From [Pasteurella] aerogenes (GTDB taxonomy: Bacteria; Pseudomonadota; Gammaproteobacteria; Enterobacterales; Pasteurellaceae), in assembly GCA_900637275.1 (NCBI GenBank), contig LR134362.1, positions 992,001-1,056,000 on the forward strand: 64,000 bases of DNA. The letters run 5' to 3'. Each line of letters opens with the position of its first letter. Position 1 is the stretch's first letter. Below the pieces are notes generated by a model. It saw only the letters and a program-made list of their open reading frames with translations. It was not told the DNA's origin and ran no database searches. Below, in pieces: positions 18,430-27,531 of the stretch. A program made the translations under genes and the position numbers.

Positions 18430-18455
18430 CAAAATTACACCGGCAAGTGCGATTT

Positions 18456-19538
18456 TTAATCAATATACTCCGTTAATACGCGCGGTGTTAATTTTGTAAT
18501 TAATTCATAACTTAAAATGCCACTAATTGCTGCAATTTCTTCAATAGGTAATTCCTTGCCCCATAAAATCACTTCGTCACCAACGCGATCTTGGCTATCT
18601 GCCCCTAAATCGACTGTCAGCATATCCATCGACACTTTACCTACAATCGGCACTAACCGTCCGTTTAAAAAGACCGGTGTACCCGTAGGAATATCGCGCG
18701 GATAACCATCACCATAACCAATCGCAACTACACCAATTTTCGTATCTTTATCACTGATCCATCTACCGCCATAACCAACCGGCTCGCCTTTTTTATGTTC
18801 ACGCACGGCAATTAAAGATGACGTCAGTGTCATCACGGGAATTAAACCATATTCCCGACTTGGCGTATTATTTGGCGAAATACCATACATAATAATTCCT
18901 GGTCGTATCCAGTCTAAATGTGCTTGTGGCCAAAATAAAATCCCACCCGATGCGGAAATACTGCGTTCACCCGGTTTATCTTGAATGGCAGTTAAAAAAC
19001 AAGTTAATTGTTTTTCGGTATAATCCGAATCCAACTCATCGGCACGACTAAAATGGCTGACAAATCCAATCTCGCTATCAATATTTGGGCAATTTCTGAG
19101 GGCTTGGTAAAAGTCATCAACTTGATCCGCACGCACCCCCAAACGATGCATCCCGGTATCAATTTTTAACCACACTTTAATTTTATTCGGCACAGAGGCT
19201 TTCTGAAGTGCGGTCAATTGTTCACGATTATGCACAATCGTTTGGATATTATTCACCGCCAAAATTGGCAAATCGTTTTCCGCAAAAAAACCTTCCAGCA
19301 ACAAAATCGGTTTGGTGATCCCATTTGAACGCAATTTTAAGGCTTCTTCCAAACGAGCCACCCCAAAACAATCCACCATTTCTTCAACCGCTGAAGAAAC
19401 AAAAACTACGCCATGCCCATAAGCATTTGCCTTAACCACCGCAATAATTCGGCTGTTCGGCGCTTTTTGTTTAATCATTTGGATATTGTGTTTAAGTGCA
19501 ACAGAACTGATTTTCGCTGTTGCCGGTTTCACATTCAT
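18456..19538 (-). CDS. alr: Alanine racemase
   Basis: A 360-residue PLP enzyme that makes D-alanine for peptidoglycan. VVKANAYGHG carries the PLP lysine (K36), and GYGGRW contains the second catalytic tyrosine region. The frame extends upstream to a GTG overlapping dnaB, and two adjacent ATGs follow; the second ATG (19538) gives an N-terminus MNVKPATAKI like that I recall from H. influenzae. It follows dnaB almost directly (4 bases after its stop), so the two are probably cotranscribed. The dnaB-alr arrangement is known in gammaproteobacteria. Confidence 0.95.
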   Translation of the reverse strand: MNVKPATAKISSVALKHNIQMIKQKAPNSRIIAVVKANAYGHGVVFVSSAVEEMVDCFGVARLEEALKLRSNGITKPILLLEGFFAENDLPILAVNNIQTIVHNREQLTALQKASVPNKIKVWLKIDTGMHRLGVRADQVDDFYQALRNCPNIDSEIGFVSHFSRADELDSDYTEKQLTCFLTAIQDKPGERSISASGGILFWPQAHLDWIRPGIIMYGISPNNTPSREYGLIPVMTLTSSLIAVREHKKGEPVGYGGRWISDKDTKIGVVAIGYGDGYPRDIPTGTPVFLNGRLVPIVGKVSMDMLTVDLGADSQDRVGDEVILWGKELPIEEIAAISGILSYELITKLTPRVLTEYID

Positions 19539-19542
19539 CATC

Positions 19543-20973
19543 TTAATATTCACTTAAATATTCGGGTTTATTCGTTAAATTATCAAAGCGAGAATATTGT
19601 CCTTGGAACAATAATTTTACTTTGCCAATCGGACCATTACGTTGTTTACCAATAATAATTTCCGCAATGCCGCGATTTTCTTCTGTCGGCTCATTGTAAT
19701 ACTCATCACGGTAAATAAACATAATTAAATCCGCATCTTGCTCAATAGAGCCGGATTCACGTAAATCAGAGTTAACTGGGCGTTTGTCTTGACGATTTTC
19801 CAACGTACGGTTTAATTGCGAAAGCGCAACGACCGGCACTTCCAATTCTTTAGCAAGCGCTTTTAAGGAACGGGAAATTTCGGCGATCTCTAATGTACGA
19901 TTATCGGAAAATCCGGGAGCGCGCATTAATTGCAAATAATCCACCATGATCAAACTAAGCCCTTGATTTTCGCGATAAACTCGTCTAGCACGAGAGCGTA
20001 ATTCCGTCGGAGTTAAGCCAGAAGAATCATCAATATATAAATTCGGTTTCTTTTTAAACATGCCTAAAGTGCTACCGATCTGTGACCATTCCGCTTCAGT
20101 TAAATCTTGCCCCGTACGAATTTTTTGTTGTTCTACGCGGGATAAGGAGGAAATAACACGCATCATGATTTGTTCAGCAGGCATCTCCAAGCTGAAAACT
20201 AACACCGGTTTTTCGCTGGCAAGTGCCGCATTTTCACACAAATTCATAGCAAATGCGGTTTTCCCCATTGACGGACGCGCGGCAACAATAATTAAATCGG
20301 AAGGTTGTAATCCGGAGGTTTTTTTATCTAAATCAATAAATCCAGTGGTCACACCGGTAATCCCAGAATGATTTTTGTCTTGCGACAACATTTCAATTTT
20401 ATCAATGGTTTTTTCTAAAATGTTTAAAATATTCTGCGGACCTTCATTGGCAGTTGTGCGCTTTTCCGCAATCGCAAACACATCCCGTTCCGCTTCGTCT
20501 AAAATATTTTTTACATCCTGACCTTTCGGAGAATAGCTGTTTTTCGCAATATTATTCCCGACTGCAATCAACTCACGCAAAATCGCTTTTTCACGTACAA
20601 TATCCGCATAGGCAATAATATTAGCTGCACTTGGCGTATTATTGGAAAGTTCTGCTAAATAGGCAAAACCACCCACTTGATCACTTACACCACGATGCTT
20701 TAATGCCTCATCCAAGGTTAACAAATCCACAGGGTTATTTAAGCGAATTAATTCCACCATTTCTTGGAAAATTAACCGATGCTCCACAGTATAAAAATCG
20801 TCGGCAATAATTCGTTCAGCAACCGCATCCCAATGACTGTTGCTCAACAAAATTCCGCCTAAAACCGCTTGTTCGGCTTCAATGGAATGGGGCGGGATTT
20901 GAACTTGTTCAACTTGTTTATCTCGTTGGGTTTCTCGTTGCGGATAACGAGATTGCGTATTTTTTTGTGCCAT
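19543..20973 (-). CDS. dnaB: Replicative DNA helicase DnaB
   Basis: A 476-residue hexameric helicase of the replication fork. The N-terminal domain begins at about residue 26 (PHSIEAEQAVLGGIL) and is followed by a linker and a RecA-like domain. That domain has Walker A ARPSMGKTAFA, Walker B LIMVDYLQLM, and the arginine-rich end GKQRNGPIG. No intein is present and the length is normal (E. coli 471). The first 25 residues are polar and rich in Gln and Arg. Confidence 0.98.
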   Translation of the reverse strand: MAQKNTQSRYPQRETQRDKQVEQVQIPPHSIEAEQAVLGGILLSNSHWDAVAERIIADDFYTVEHRLIFQEMVELIRLNNPVDLLTLDEALKHRGVSDQVGGFAYLAELSNNTPSAANIIAYADIVREKAILRELIAVGNNIAKNSYSPKGQDVKNILDEAERDVFAIAEKRTTANEGPQNILNILEKTIDKIEMLSQDKNHSGITGVTTGFIDLDKKTSGLQPSDLIIVAARPSMGKTAFAMNLCENAALASEKPVLVFSLEMPAEQIMMRVISSLSRVEQQKIRTGQDLTEAEWSQIGSTLGMFKKKPNLYIDDSSGLTPTELRSRARRVYRENQGLSLIMVDYLQLMRAPGFSDNRTLEIAEISRSLKALAKELEVPVVALSQLNRTLENRQDKRPVNSDLRESGSIEQDADLIMFIYRDEYYNEPTEENRGIAEIIIGKQRNGPIGKVKLLFQGQYSRFDNLTNKPEYLSEY

Positions 20974-21121
20974 ACTGTTCGCTTTATCAAGAAAAAATCA
21001 GGCTATATGATATACTAAATCAAAAGCAGTTTTAAGAGACAAGGAAAAATTTACTTAACTGTTTGTTGTAAAAATAAAGTTGTTATTCCAACAAAAAAGA
21101 AAAGGTGAGATAAAAAGAAAT

Positions 21122-21191
21122 GCCAAAATCTCACGATGCAACTTTATATTTTAACTTAATATAGCAATTCAAAGTGCGGTGAAATTTTGGC
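21122..21191 (-). terminator. Long-loop inverted repeat after aroG, possible terminator
   Basis: GCCAAAATCTCAC (21122-21134) is nearly the reverse complement of GTGAAATTTTGGC (21179-21191). Read on the minus strand the stem ends in a T-rich stretch, about 13 bases after the aroG stop. One arm overlaps an uptake signal (21172-21180). Confidence 0.45.
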
Positions 21192-21203
21192 GAGTTTTTT
21201 TAT

Positions 21204-22292
21204 TTATTTTTTAACCCATTTTCTACGAGCAATCACGGCGTCGGATAATTGTTGCAGTACAACCTCAGAGTCCTCCCAACCGATACAAGCATCCGTCACG
21301 CTTTGACCGTAAGTCAAGGCTTGATCCACGACAATATCTTGGCGACCTTCCACTAAATGGCTTTCCACCATCACGCCGAAAATTTGGTTTGAACCTTGCG
21401 CAATTTGATTGCACACATCCTGACACACTTCCAATTGTTTTTTGAATTGTTTACAACTGTTCGCATGACTAAAATCCACCATAACGTGCGGAATTCGACC
21501 GCTCTTTTCAATATCGGCACATACAGCGTTAACCTGTTCGCGGCTGTAATTTGGACCTTTTTCACCGCCGCGCAAAATAATATGGCAATCATCATTTCCT
21601 TTAGTTGAAACAATGGCAGATTGACCAAATTTAGTTACGGAAAGGAAATAATGTGGCGCTTCTGCTGCACCGATTGCGTCTAAAGCAATGCGTACACCGC
21701 CATTGGTGGCATTTTTAAAGCCAACCGCACAAGACAAACCGGAGGCTAATTCACGATGCACTTGTGATTCTGTAGTTCTTGCGCCAATAGCGCCCCAGCT
21801 CATAAAATCTGCTAAATATTGCGGCGTGATCATATCCAAAAATTCGCCCGCGGTCGGCACTTCTAAATCATTAATATCAGATAATAATTTGCGCGCAATA
21901 CGCAATCCATCGTTTAAAGCATAGCTGTGATTCAAATATGGATCATTAATTAATCCTTTCCAACCAACCGTCGTTCTCGGTTTTTCAAAGTACACACGCA
22001 TAATAATTTCTAAAGTGTCGCTGTATTTTTCCCGCATCACATGAATGCGTTTAGCATATTCCAATGCTGATTTTGGATCATGAATAGAGCATGGACCAAT
22101 AACGACTAACAAACGATCATCTTCTTGATGAATAATTTGATGAGCTTTTTTACGCGTCTCTTTTACGGTTTTCACCGCCACTTCGCTGGCAGGATATTTT
22201 TCTAATAACGCAATCGGTGGCAGCACTTGTTCCACTTTTGCAATTCGGGTGTCATCGTTTGCAATCTTAATGTGATTTTTAGTTTTAGTCAT
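21204..22292 (-). CDS. aroG: 3-deoxy-7-phosphoheptulonate (DAHP) synthase, AroG type
   Basis: A 362-residue class I DAHP synthase that joins phosphoenolpyruvate and erythrose-4-phosphate in the first step of aromatic amino acid synthesis. Motifs include VVIGPCSIHD, MRVYFEKPRTTVGWKGLIND, GARTTESQ and DFSHANS. By memory it is closest to E. coli AroG (the Phe-sensitive isoenzyme) along its whole length. A TrpR-type operator lies about 100 bases upstream (22389-22406), so transcription is probably tryptophan-controlled. The feedback specificity cannot be decided by eye. It stands alone between dnaB and the lol genes. Confidence 0.95.
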   Translation of the reverse strand: MTKTKNHIKIANDDTRIAKVEQVLPPIALLEKYPASEVAVKTVKETRKKAHQIIHQEDDRLLVVIGPCSIHDPKSALEYAKRIHVMREKYSDTLEIIMRVYFEKPRTTVGWKGLINDPYLNHSYALNDGLRIARKLLSDINDLEVPTAGEFLDMITPQYLADFMSWGAIGARTTESQVHRELASGLSCAVGFKNATNGGVRIALDAIGAAEAPHYFLSVTKFGQSAIVSTKGNDDCHIILRGGEKGPNYSREQVNAVCADIEKSGRIPHVMVDFSHANSCKQFKKQLEVCQDVCNQIAQGSNQIFGVMVESHLVEGRQDIVVDQALTYGQSVTDACIGWEDSEVVLQQLSDAVIARRKWVKK

Positions 22293-22388
22293 ATAAATCT
22301 CTTACTACTTTATTTATTGGAAATCTTTCGCCCGTTCTCGTTTAATATCGGAACGGGCAACTTGGATATTAATGTAACATGTATTTTT

Positions 22389-22406
22389 GCACTAGTAAAC
22401 TAGTAA
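22389..22406. promoter_or_regulatory. aroG: TrpR-type operator upstream of aroG
   Basis: GCACTAGTAAACTAGTAA contains the palindrome ACTAGT-AA-ACTAGT and closely matches the E. coli TrpR consensus GAACTAGTTAACTAGTAC. On the minus strand a -35-like TTTACT and -10-like TACATT, 17 bases apart, overlap it, so a bound repressor would block the promoter. Confidence 0.8.
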
Positions 22407-22430
22407 AAAGATCTTTTTTGTCGTACTGAA

Positions 22431-23684
22431 TCAATGATTACTTAAGACTTGCGCCGGTTGCAATTTCGCCGCACGACTTGCCGGATATAAACTGGCAAGT
22501 AAACTTAAAATTAACGCAGCAATTAAGACGAGTACCACATCTTGCCAATGCAGCTCACTCGGAAGAAAATCTACAAAGTAAACCCCATCCGATAAGAGTT
22601 TTCTTCCCAGTAAAGTTTCAATGCCTTGAATGATCGAGGTTAAATTCAACGATAAGACAATACCTAACAGAATGCCTATTAAACAACCTTTCATTCCCGC
22701 TTGCAAGCCATACCAAATAAAAATTTTTTTAATAAAATTATTATTTGCCCCCAGCGTACGCATAATCGCGATGTCACCTTGTTTATCTTTAACCGCCATA
22801 ATTAACGTAGAAACAATATTAAAACACGCCACCCCAATCACCAGGACCATCGCAATATACATCACCGTACGAATCAGCTGAATATCCCGATACATATAAC
22901 CGAATTTTGCGGTCCAATTTTGTACAAACAACATCTGCGGATAATGTTGTAGCATTTCATATTTTAACTGCTGTACCTTAAACGGATCTTGTACTTTCAG
23001 CTCTAACCCGGTCACTTGGTCTGCGCTATATTCCAATAATTCTTGCGCTTGTGCCAACGGCATTAAGGCATAGCTATGATCCAATTGCCCGTCCAAACGC
23101 AAAATACCACTCACTTGAATTTGCTGGCGAATGGGTTGCGATTGCTGATTATTCTCGCCGGCTTGGGAAATGAGTAAGGTCACCCAATCACCCGCCTTTA
23201 CATCAAGATCGTTGGCAATACCATAACCTAAAATCAGCCCACCTTCTTGCGCAAATTGTTTCCAACCATCATCCAAGATAAAATGACTCAAGGAGCTGAC
23301 TTGATCTTGTGCTGCTTGCTTAACCCCTTTCACTTGCACCACTTTTAATTTTGCGCCATTTTCCACTAATGCTGTAAAACTGACAAACGGAGATCCCGCG
23401 ACAATTTGCGGATCTTGCTTTAAAAGTGCGGTCAATTTTTGCTGATTTTTTATCACGCCCGGCGAATTTTGCTCTTGATACGCGGACACTTCCACGTGCG
23501 GCACAACCGCTAAAATACGGTTATTTAATTCGCGTTCAAAACCGTTCATAGCGCTTAATCCAAGAATTAACACCGCAACCCCCAAAGCAATTCCCACACT
23601 GGAAAACAAGGAAATCAACGAGACCAAGTGATTTTTTTGTTTACCGCGTTGATAACGCCAACTAATAAAAAAAGGCGTATTCAT
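22431..23684 (-). CDS. lolE: Lipoprotein-releasing system permease LolE
   Basis: A 417-residue inner-membrane subunit of the LolCDE ABC exporter, which frees outer-membrane lipoproteins from the inner membrane. It has one N-terminal and three C-terminal membrane helices with a large periplasmic domain between. ISWRYQRG begins the protein, and MAVKDKQGDIAIMRTLGA is the cytoplasmic coupling helix contacting LolD. The ATG follows the lolD stop immediately, with GAGGGGG as ribosome site. Third gene of lolCDE; the LolC/LolE assignment rests on order and N-terminus. Confidence 0.93.
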   Translation of the reverse strand: MNTPFFISWRYQRGKQKNHLVSLISLFSSVGIALGVAVLILGLSAMNGFERELNNRILAVVPHVEVSAYQEQNSPGVIKNQQKLTALLKQDPQIVAGSPFVSFTALVENGAKLKVVQVKGVKQAAQDQVSSLSHFILDDGWKQFAQEGGLILGYGIANDLDVKAGDWVTLLISQAGENNQQSQPIRQQIQVSGILRLDGQLDHSYALMPLAQAQELLEYSADQVTGLELKVQDPFKVQQLKYEMLQHYPQMLFVQNWTAKFGYMYRDIQLIRTVMYIAMVLVIGVACFNIVSTLIMAVKDKQGDIAIMRTLGANNNFIKKIFIWYGLQAGMKGCLIGILLGIVLSLNLTSIIQGIETLLGRKLLSDGVYFVDFLPSELHWQDVVLVLIAALILSLLASLYPASRAAKLQPAQVLSNH

Positions 23685-24407
23685 TTAAGCCCCCTCGCGT
23701 AATATTCCATCTTGCATTACCAAACAACGCGACAGTTTTTCCGCCAAATGCAAATCATGGGTCACCAATAAAAACGCGATACCTTGTTCTTGATTTAAAC
23801 CTTGAAGTAATTCAAAAATACTTTCCGTGGTTTTACGATCCAAATTACCGGTCGGCTCATCTGCCAAAACCAAAGAAGGCTGATTTACCAAGGCTCTAGC
23901 GATCGCAACCCGCTGGCGCTCCCCGCCAGATAATGCGGAAGGACGGTGCGAAATTCTGTGCGCTAAACCGACCGCACTTAGCATTTTTTCCGCTCGATCG
24001 CGCGCTTCAGTCGCATTTTGTTTGCCAATCAACATCGGCATCATCACATTTTCCAAGGCACTAAAATCCGCCATTAAATGATGAAATTGGTACACAAATC
24101 CAAGATATTGATTGCGCAATTTGGCTAATTCATTGGCACTGGCTTTTTGTAAGGATTGCCCTTTAATAAACACCTCGCCGGCACTCGGTTGATCCAATCC
24201 CCCCAATGTATGCAACAAGGTACTTTTTCCTGAGCCAGAACTGCCCACAATCGCGACTAATTCGCCTTCATTCATGGAAAAGCTCACTTCTTTTAATACT
24301 TGTGTTTGTACACTTCCCTCTTGGTAATGTTTGCTAATATGTCGGCAATCTAATAAAAACGGTTTCTCTGTCATCTTGTTCATCTTAATATCATTCAGGT
24401 TATTCAT
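23685..24407 (-). CDS. lolD: Lipoprotein-releasing system ATPase LolD
   Basis: A 240-residue ABC ATPase with Walker A GSSGSGKST, signature LSGGERQRVAIARAL, Walker B LVLADEPTGNLD and the switch His in VTHD. The ATG at 24407 overlaps the lolC end by 8 bases. Further in-frame ATGs at residues 9 and 12 are possible starts, and homologues are a few residues shorter, so the first residues are uncertain. It powers lipoprotein release to LolA. Confidence 0.95.
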   Translation of the reverse strand: MNNLNDIKMNKMTEKPFLLDCRHISKHYQEGSVQTQVLKEVSFSMNEGELVAIVGSSGSGKSTLLHTLGGLDQPSAGEVFIKGQSLQKASANELAKLRNQYLGFVYQFHHLMADFSALENVMMPMLIGKQNATEARDRAEKMLSAVGLAHRISHRPSALSGGERQRVAIARALVNQPSLVLADEPTGNLDRKTTESIFELLQGLNQEQGIAFLLVTHDLHLAEKLSRCLVMQDGILREGA

Positions 24408-25593
24408 ATCTTAAAGCTTCCGCCGGTTCCACTTTTGCTGCGCGATAGGCGGGATAAATGGTGGAAAGGAAAGAAAGCAATAAAGAAAAGGCGATAATCA
24501 GCAATACTTGTCCACTGTGAATTTCCGTTGGTAAAAATAAGCCTTGCGGATTGAGCCAATTAACAATGCGATCTAAATTTAGGGTAATCAACACTCCCAA
24601 AATACTGCCAATAAGGGTTCCGACTAAACCAACCATCACACCTTGTAACATAAAAATTCGTCGCACTTGGGTTTTCGTCAAACCTTGGGTTTGCAAAATC
24701 GCAATTTCCCCTTGTTTATCCACCACCATTAAACTTAAGGAGGTGATAATATTGGAAATCGCCACGACAATAATCAAGCTAATCAATAATCCCATCATAT
24801 TTTTTTCCATTCTCACTGCTTGGAAAAACTCGCCTTTTTGTACGCGCCAATCGGCAATATTCCATTGCTGCGGACTAAAAAATTCTGGTAATTCCGTAAT
24901 TTGGAATGGATCCGGTAAAAATAAACGATACCCTTGAACGTGATCTGGCTGAATGCGCATTAAACGACCAAGATCGGTTAAATTGGCAAAGGCTTCGTAA
25001 CCAGAGGCTTCTGATGTAGCAAAATAAATATCGCTGACAGTAAATAAACGTTGCGTCGGGATCCGTCCAAAGGGCGTATATTGGCTGTTTTCGGTAATCA
25101 TCAAGCGCACTTTATCGCCAATTTGCAATTGTAATTTTTGCGCTAATTGAGAACCGATCACCAATTTAAATTCACCGCTCGGTAAAATTTCATTGAACTG
25201 TTGCGGATCAAATTCGGCTAACAAATCGTCATCAGAAAAATGTTGAACGCCTATCACTTGTCCAGCACTGACACCTTTAGCGGTTTGAAAAACAACATTT
25301 GTGGTATTAATCGGAATAGCTTTTTGCACAAACGACGGCAAATTCGGCGCCGGTTGTGTTAACGGTAAAGTTTGGTTATGCGGAACAATAACCGCATGGG
25401 GAAGATTGGAAAGAATTTGTTGTTTTTGGTATTTTTCCAATCCATTCATCACGGATAATACAATAATCAGCGCCATCACGCCCAGCACAATGCCAATACT
25501 CGCAAGATTGCTTACTAAACGCCCAAAACGATCCGCACTTTTTGCACGCCAATAACGCAGCGCAATAAAAAAAGAAATAGGGAAATTCATCAT
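24400..25593 (-). CDS. lolC: Lipoprotein-releasing system permease LolC
   Basis: A permease of about 397 residues homologous to LolE. It begins with an amphipathic FFIALRYWRAKSADRFGRLV segment and a membrane helix, followed by the periplasmic LolA-docking domain. Three C-terminal helices and the coupling motif VVDKQGEIAILQTQGL complete it. Start taken at the first of two adjacent ATGs (25593) rather than the longer frame at 25611, since homologues begin at MNFPIS. First gene of lolCDE, with a terminator of the preceding unit directly upstream. Confidence 0.93.
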   Translation of the reverse strand: MMNFPISFFIALRYWRAKSADRFGRLVSNLASIGIVLGVMALIIVLSVMNGLEKYQKQQILSNLPHAVIVPHNQTLPLTQPAPNLPSFVQKAIPINTTNVVFQTAKGVSAGQVIGVQHFSDDDLLAEFDPQQFNEILPSGEFKLVIGSQLAQKLQLQIGDKVRLMITENSQYTPFGRIPTQRLFTVSDIYFATSEASGYEAFANLTDLGRLMRIQPDHVQGYRLFLPDPFQITELPEFFSPQQWNIADWRVQKGEFFQAVRMEKNMMGLLISLIIVVAISNIITSLSLMVVDKQGEIAILQTQGLTKTQVRRIFMLQGVMVGLVGTLIGSILGVLITLNLDRIVNWLNPQGLFLPTEIHSGQVLLIIAFSLLLSFLSTIYPAYRAAKVEPAEALRYE

Positions 25594-25611
25594 GCTTACT
25601 TTTGATTCCAA

Positions 25612-25636
25612 AAAGACGGACGCCTTAAAGGCGCCC
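25612..25636 (-). terminator. Terminator after the 2-hydroxyacid dehydrogenase gene
   Basis: GGACGCCTTAAAGGCGCCC (25618-25636) is a GC-rich near-perfect inverted repeat. On the minus strand it is followed by GTCTTTTTGG. It separates the dehydrogenase gene from lolC. A related palindrome occurs at 29256-29272. Confidence 0.75.
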
Positions 25637-25658
25637 TTTATTTGTTATAAATAATACA

Positions 25659-26600
25659 TTATTTACCGCTAGCAACAAACTCTTCAATATTTTGTGCCAC
25701 TTTGGTCACCAAGGTCGTTACCGCGCTATCTGATGCCCAAGCAATATGTGGCGTAATAATCAAATTTGGCAAACGGGTCGCCGCTTGAATCACCGGGTTA
25801 TCTTTTTCCGGCGGCTCTTTGATCAATACATCTAAGGCTGCTGCGGCAATTGTACCGTTTTCTAAGGCTTCAACCAATGCTTTTTCATCCACCAATGGTC
25901 CACGACCGGTATTAATTAAAAACGCGCTTGGTTTCATTAATTTTAAGGTATCCGCATTGATTAAATTTTTAGTAGATTCCGTTAACGGACAATGTAACGT
26001 TACAATATCCGCTTCTTTTAACACGGTTTCAAACGGGACATAACCTTCGCGAATGGTAATCGCATCTTTATGTTCCGCATAAATGACATTCATGCCAAGC
26101 AAGGTTGCCAATCTTCCGATTTCTTTACCCAAATTTCCTTTTCCGATCACGCCCAACGTAGAACCGCGTACATCAGTAATCGGATAATCGAAATAACAAA
26201 ATTGCTTGCAATCTGCCCATTTTGCACTTAATTGATCTTTATACCAGTTCATCAAACTGTGTTTTAACGCATAAATCAAGCCAAGTACGTGTTCAGGCAC
26301 GGTAACGGAAGAATATCCCGTCACATTTTTAACTGTCACGCCTAATTCTTTCGCGGCGTCCAAATCCACGTTATTCGTTCCCGTTGCAGTAATCGCGATA
26401 AGTTTTAATTTTGGTAATTGTTGCATCACTTCGCGACTAAATACCACTTTACTGGTAATTACAATATCCGCCTCTTTTGCACGCTCAACGGTTTGTTGTG
26501 CTGAAGTATGCTCATATTCCGTCCATTGATGCGCAAAGGTTGGGCGAGGAATTGGAATATGTTTAGGAATGGCGGTGCTGTCTAAAAATACGATATTCAT
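25659..26600 (-). CDS. D-isomer-specific 2-hydroxyacid dehydrogenase
   Basis: A 313-residue NAD(P)-dependent oxidoreductase that interconverts 2-oxo acids and D-2-hydroxy acids. The Rossmann motif is LGVIGKGNLGKEIG, NTGRGPLVDEKAL holds the substrate-binding arginine, and TPHIAWAS has the catalytic His. In this family Arg, Glu and His form the active site. The start at 26600 has a strong AAGGAG ribosome site; the longer frame adds 12 residues without support. The exact substrate (glycerate, glyoxylate or lactate type) is not decided. The same gene lies between lolE and kdsA in H. influenzae as I recall. Confidence 0.92.
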   Translation of the reverse strand: MNIVFLDSTAIPKHIPIPRPTFAHQWTEYEHTSAQQTVERAKEADIVITSKVVFSREVMQQLPKLKLIAITATGTNNVDLDAAKELGVTVKNVTGYSSVTVPEHVLGLIYALKHSLMNWYKDQLSAKWADCKQFCYFDYPITDVRGSTLGVIGKGNLGKEIGRLATLLGMNVIYAEHKDAITIREGYVPFETVLKEADIVTLHCPLTESTKNLINADTLKLMKPSAFLINTGRGPLVDEKALVEALENGTIAAAALDVLIKEPPEKDNPVIQAATRLPNLIITPHIAWASDSAVTTLVTKVAQNIEEFVASGK

Positions 26601-26663
26601 CTTAATCTCCTTATAAATCGTAAAAATGGGAAACAAAACGTTTCCCTTACATATTAATTGGAA

Positions 26664-27518
26664 TTAATTTGACGTGTCAATTTCTTCAAACGATTTAACT
26701 AAATCATCCACCGCTTTCATTTGTGCTACAAATGCTTCCAAGGTTGATAACGGTAAGGCAGAAGGTCCGTCACATTTCGCATTATTCGGATCCGGATGCG
26801 CTTCTAAAAATAATCCCGCAAGCCCCACCGCCATACCAGCGCGTGCCAACTCGGTCACTTGCCCACGACGACCGCCAGAGGCCGCACCAAACGGGTCTCG
26901 GCATTGCAATGAATGGGTCACATCAAAAATCACCGGACAACCGTTTGACACTTTTTTCATCACACTGAAACCCAACATATCCACCACTAAATTATCGTAA
27001 CCGAAGTTAGAACCACGATCACATAAAATCACTTTATCGTTTCCGCATTCAGCAATTTTTTCCACAATATTACCCATTTGTCCCGGACTTAAAAATTGTG
27101 GTTTTTTCACATTAATCACAGCCCCCGTACGCGCCATCGCCTCGACTAAATCCGTTTGACGTGCCAAAAATGCCGGTAATTGAATAATATCGACCACATC
27201 CGCTACCGGTTGACATTGATAAATCTCGTGTACATCGGTAATAATTTTTACACCGAAAGTCTCTTTCAATTCTTGAAAAATTTTCAATCCAGCGTCCATT
27301 CCCGGTCCGCGATAAGAATGAATAGACGAGCGATTGGCTTTGTCAAAAGAGGCTTTAAACACATAAGGTACGCCTAATTTTTGCGTCACTTCCACATATT
27401 TTTCACACACTTGCATTGCCATATCACGACTTTCTAACACATTCATCCCACCGAACAGGACAAAGGGTTTATCATTGGCAATTTCAATATGATCCAATTT
27501 AACAATTTTATTTTGCAT
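26664..27518 (-). CDS. kdsA: KDO-8-phosphate synthase
   Basis: A 284-residue enzyme, equal in length to E. coli KdsA. It condenses phosphoenolpyruvate with arabinose-5-phosphate for the KDO of lipopolysaccharide. Motifs include PYVFKASFDKANRSS, GLKIFQELKETFG, VKKPQFLSPGQM, FDVTHSLQ and EAHPDPNNAKCDGPSALPL. The ATG at 27518 was chosen over an extension into sirB1 for its AAAGGAAC ribosome site and standard N-terminus. It follows sirB1 by 13 bases and is in the prfA-prmC-sirB1-kdsA run. Confidence 0.97.
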   Translation of the reverse strand: MQNKIVKLDHIEIANDKPFVLFGGMNVLESRDMAMQVCEKYVEVTQKLGVPYVFKASFDKANRSSIHSYRGPGMDAGLKIFQELKETFGVKIITDVHEIYQCQPVADVVDIIQLPAFLARQTDLVEAMARTGAVINVKKPQFLSPGQMGNIVEKIAECGNDKVILCDRGSNFGYDNLVVDMLGFSVMKKVSNGCPVIFDVTHSLQCRDPFGAASGGRRGQVTELARAGMAVGLAGLFLEAHPDPNNAKCDGPSALPLSTLEAFVAQMKAVDDLVKSFEEIDTSN

Positions 27519-27531
27519 AGTTGTTCCTTTA

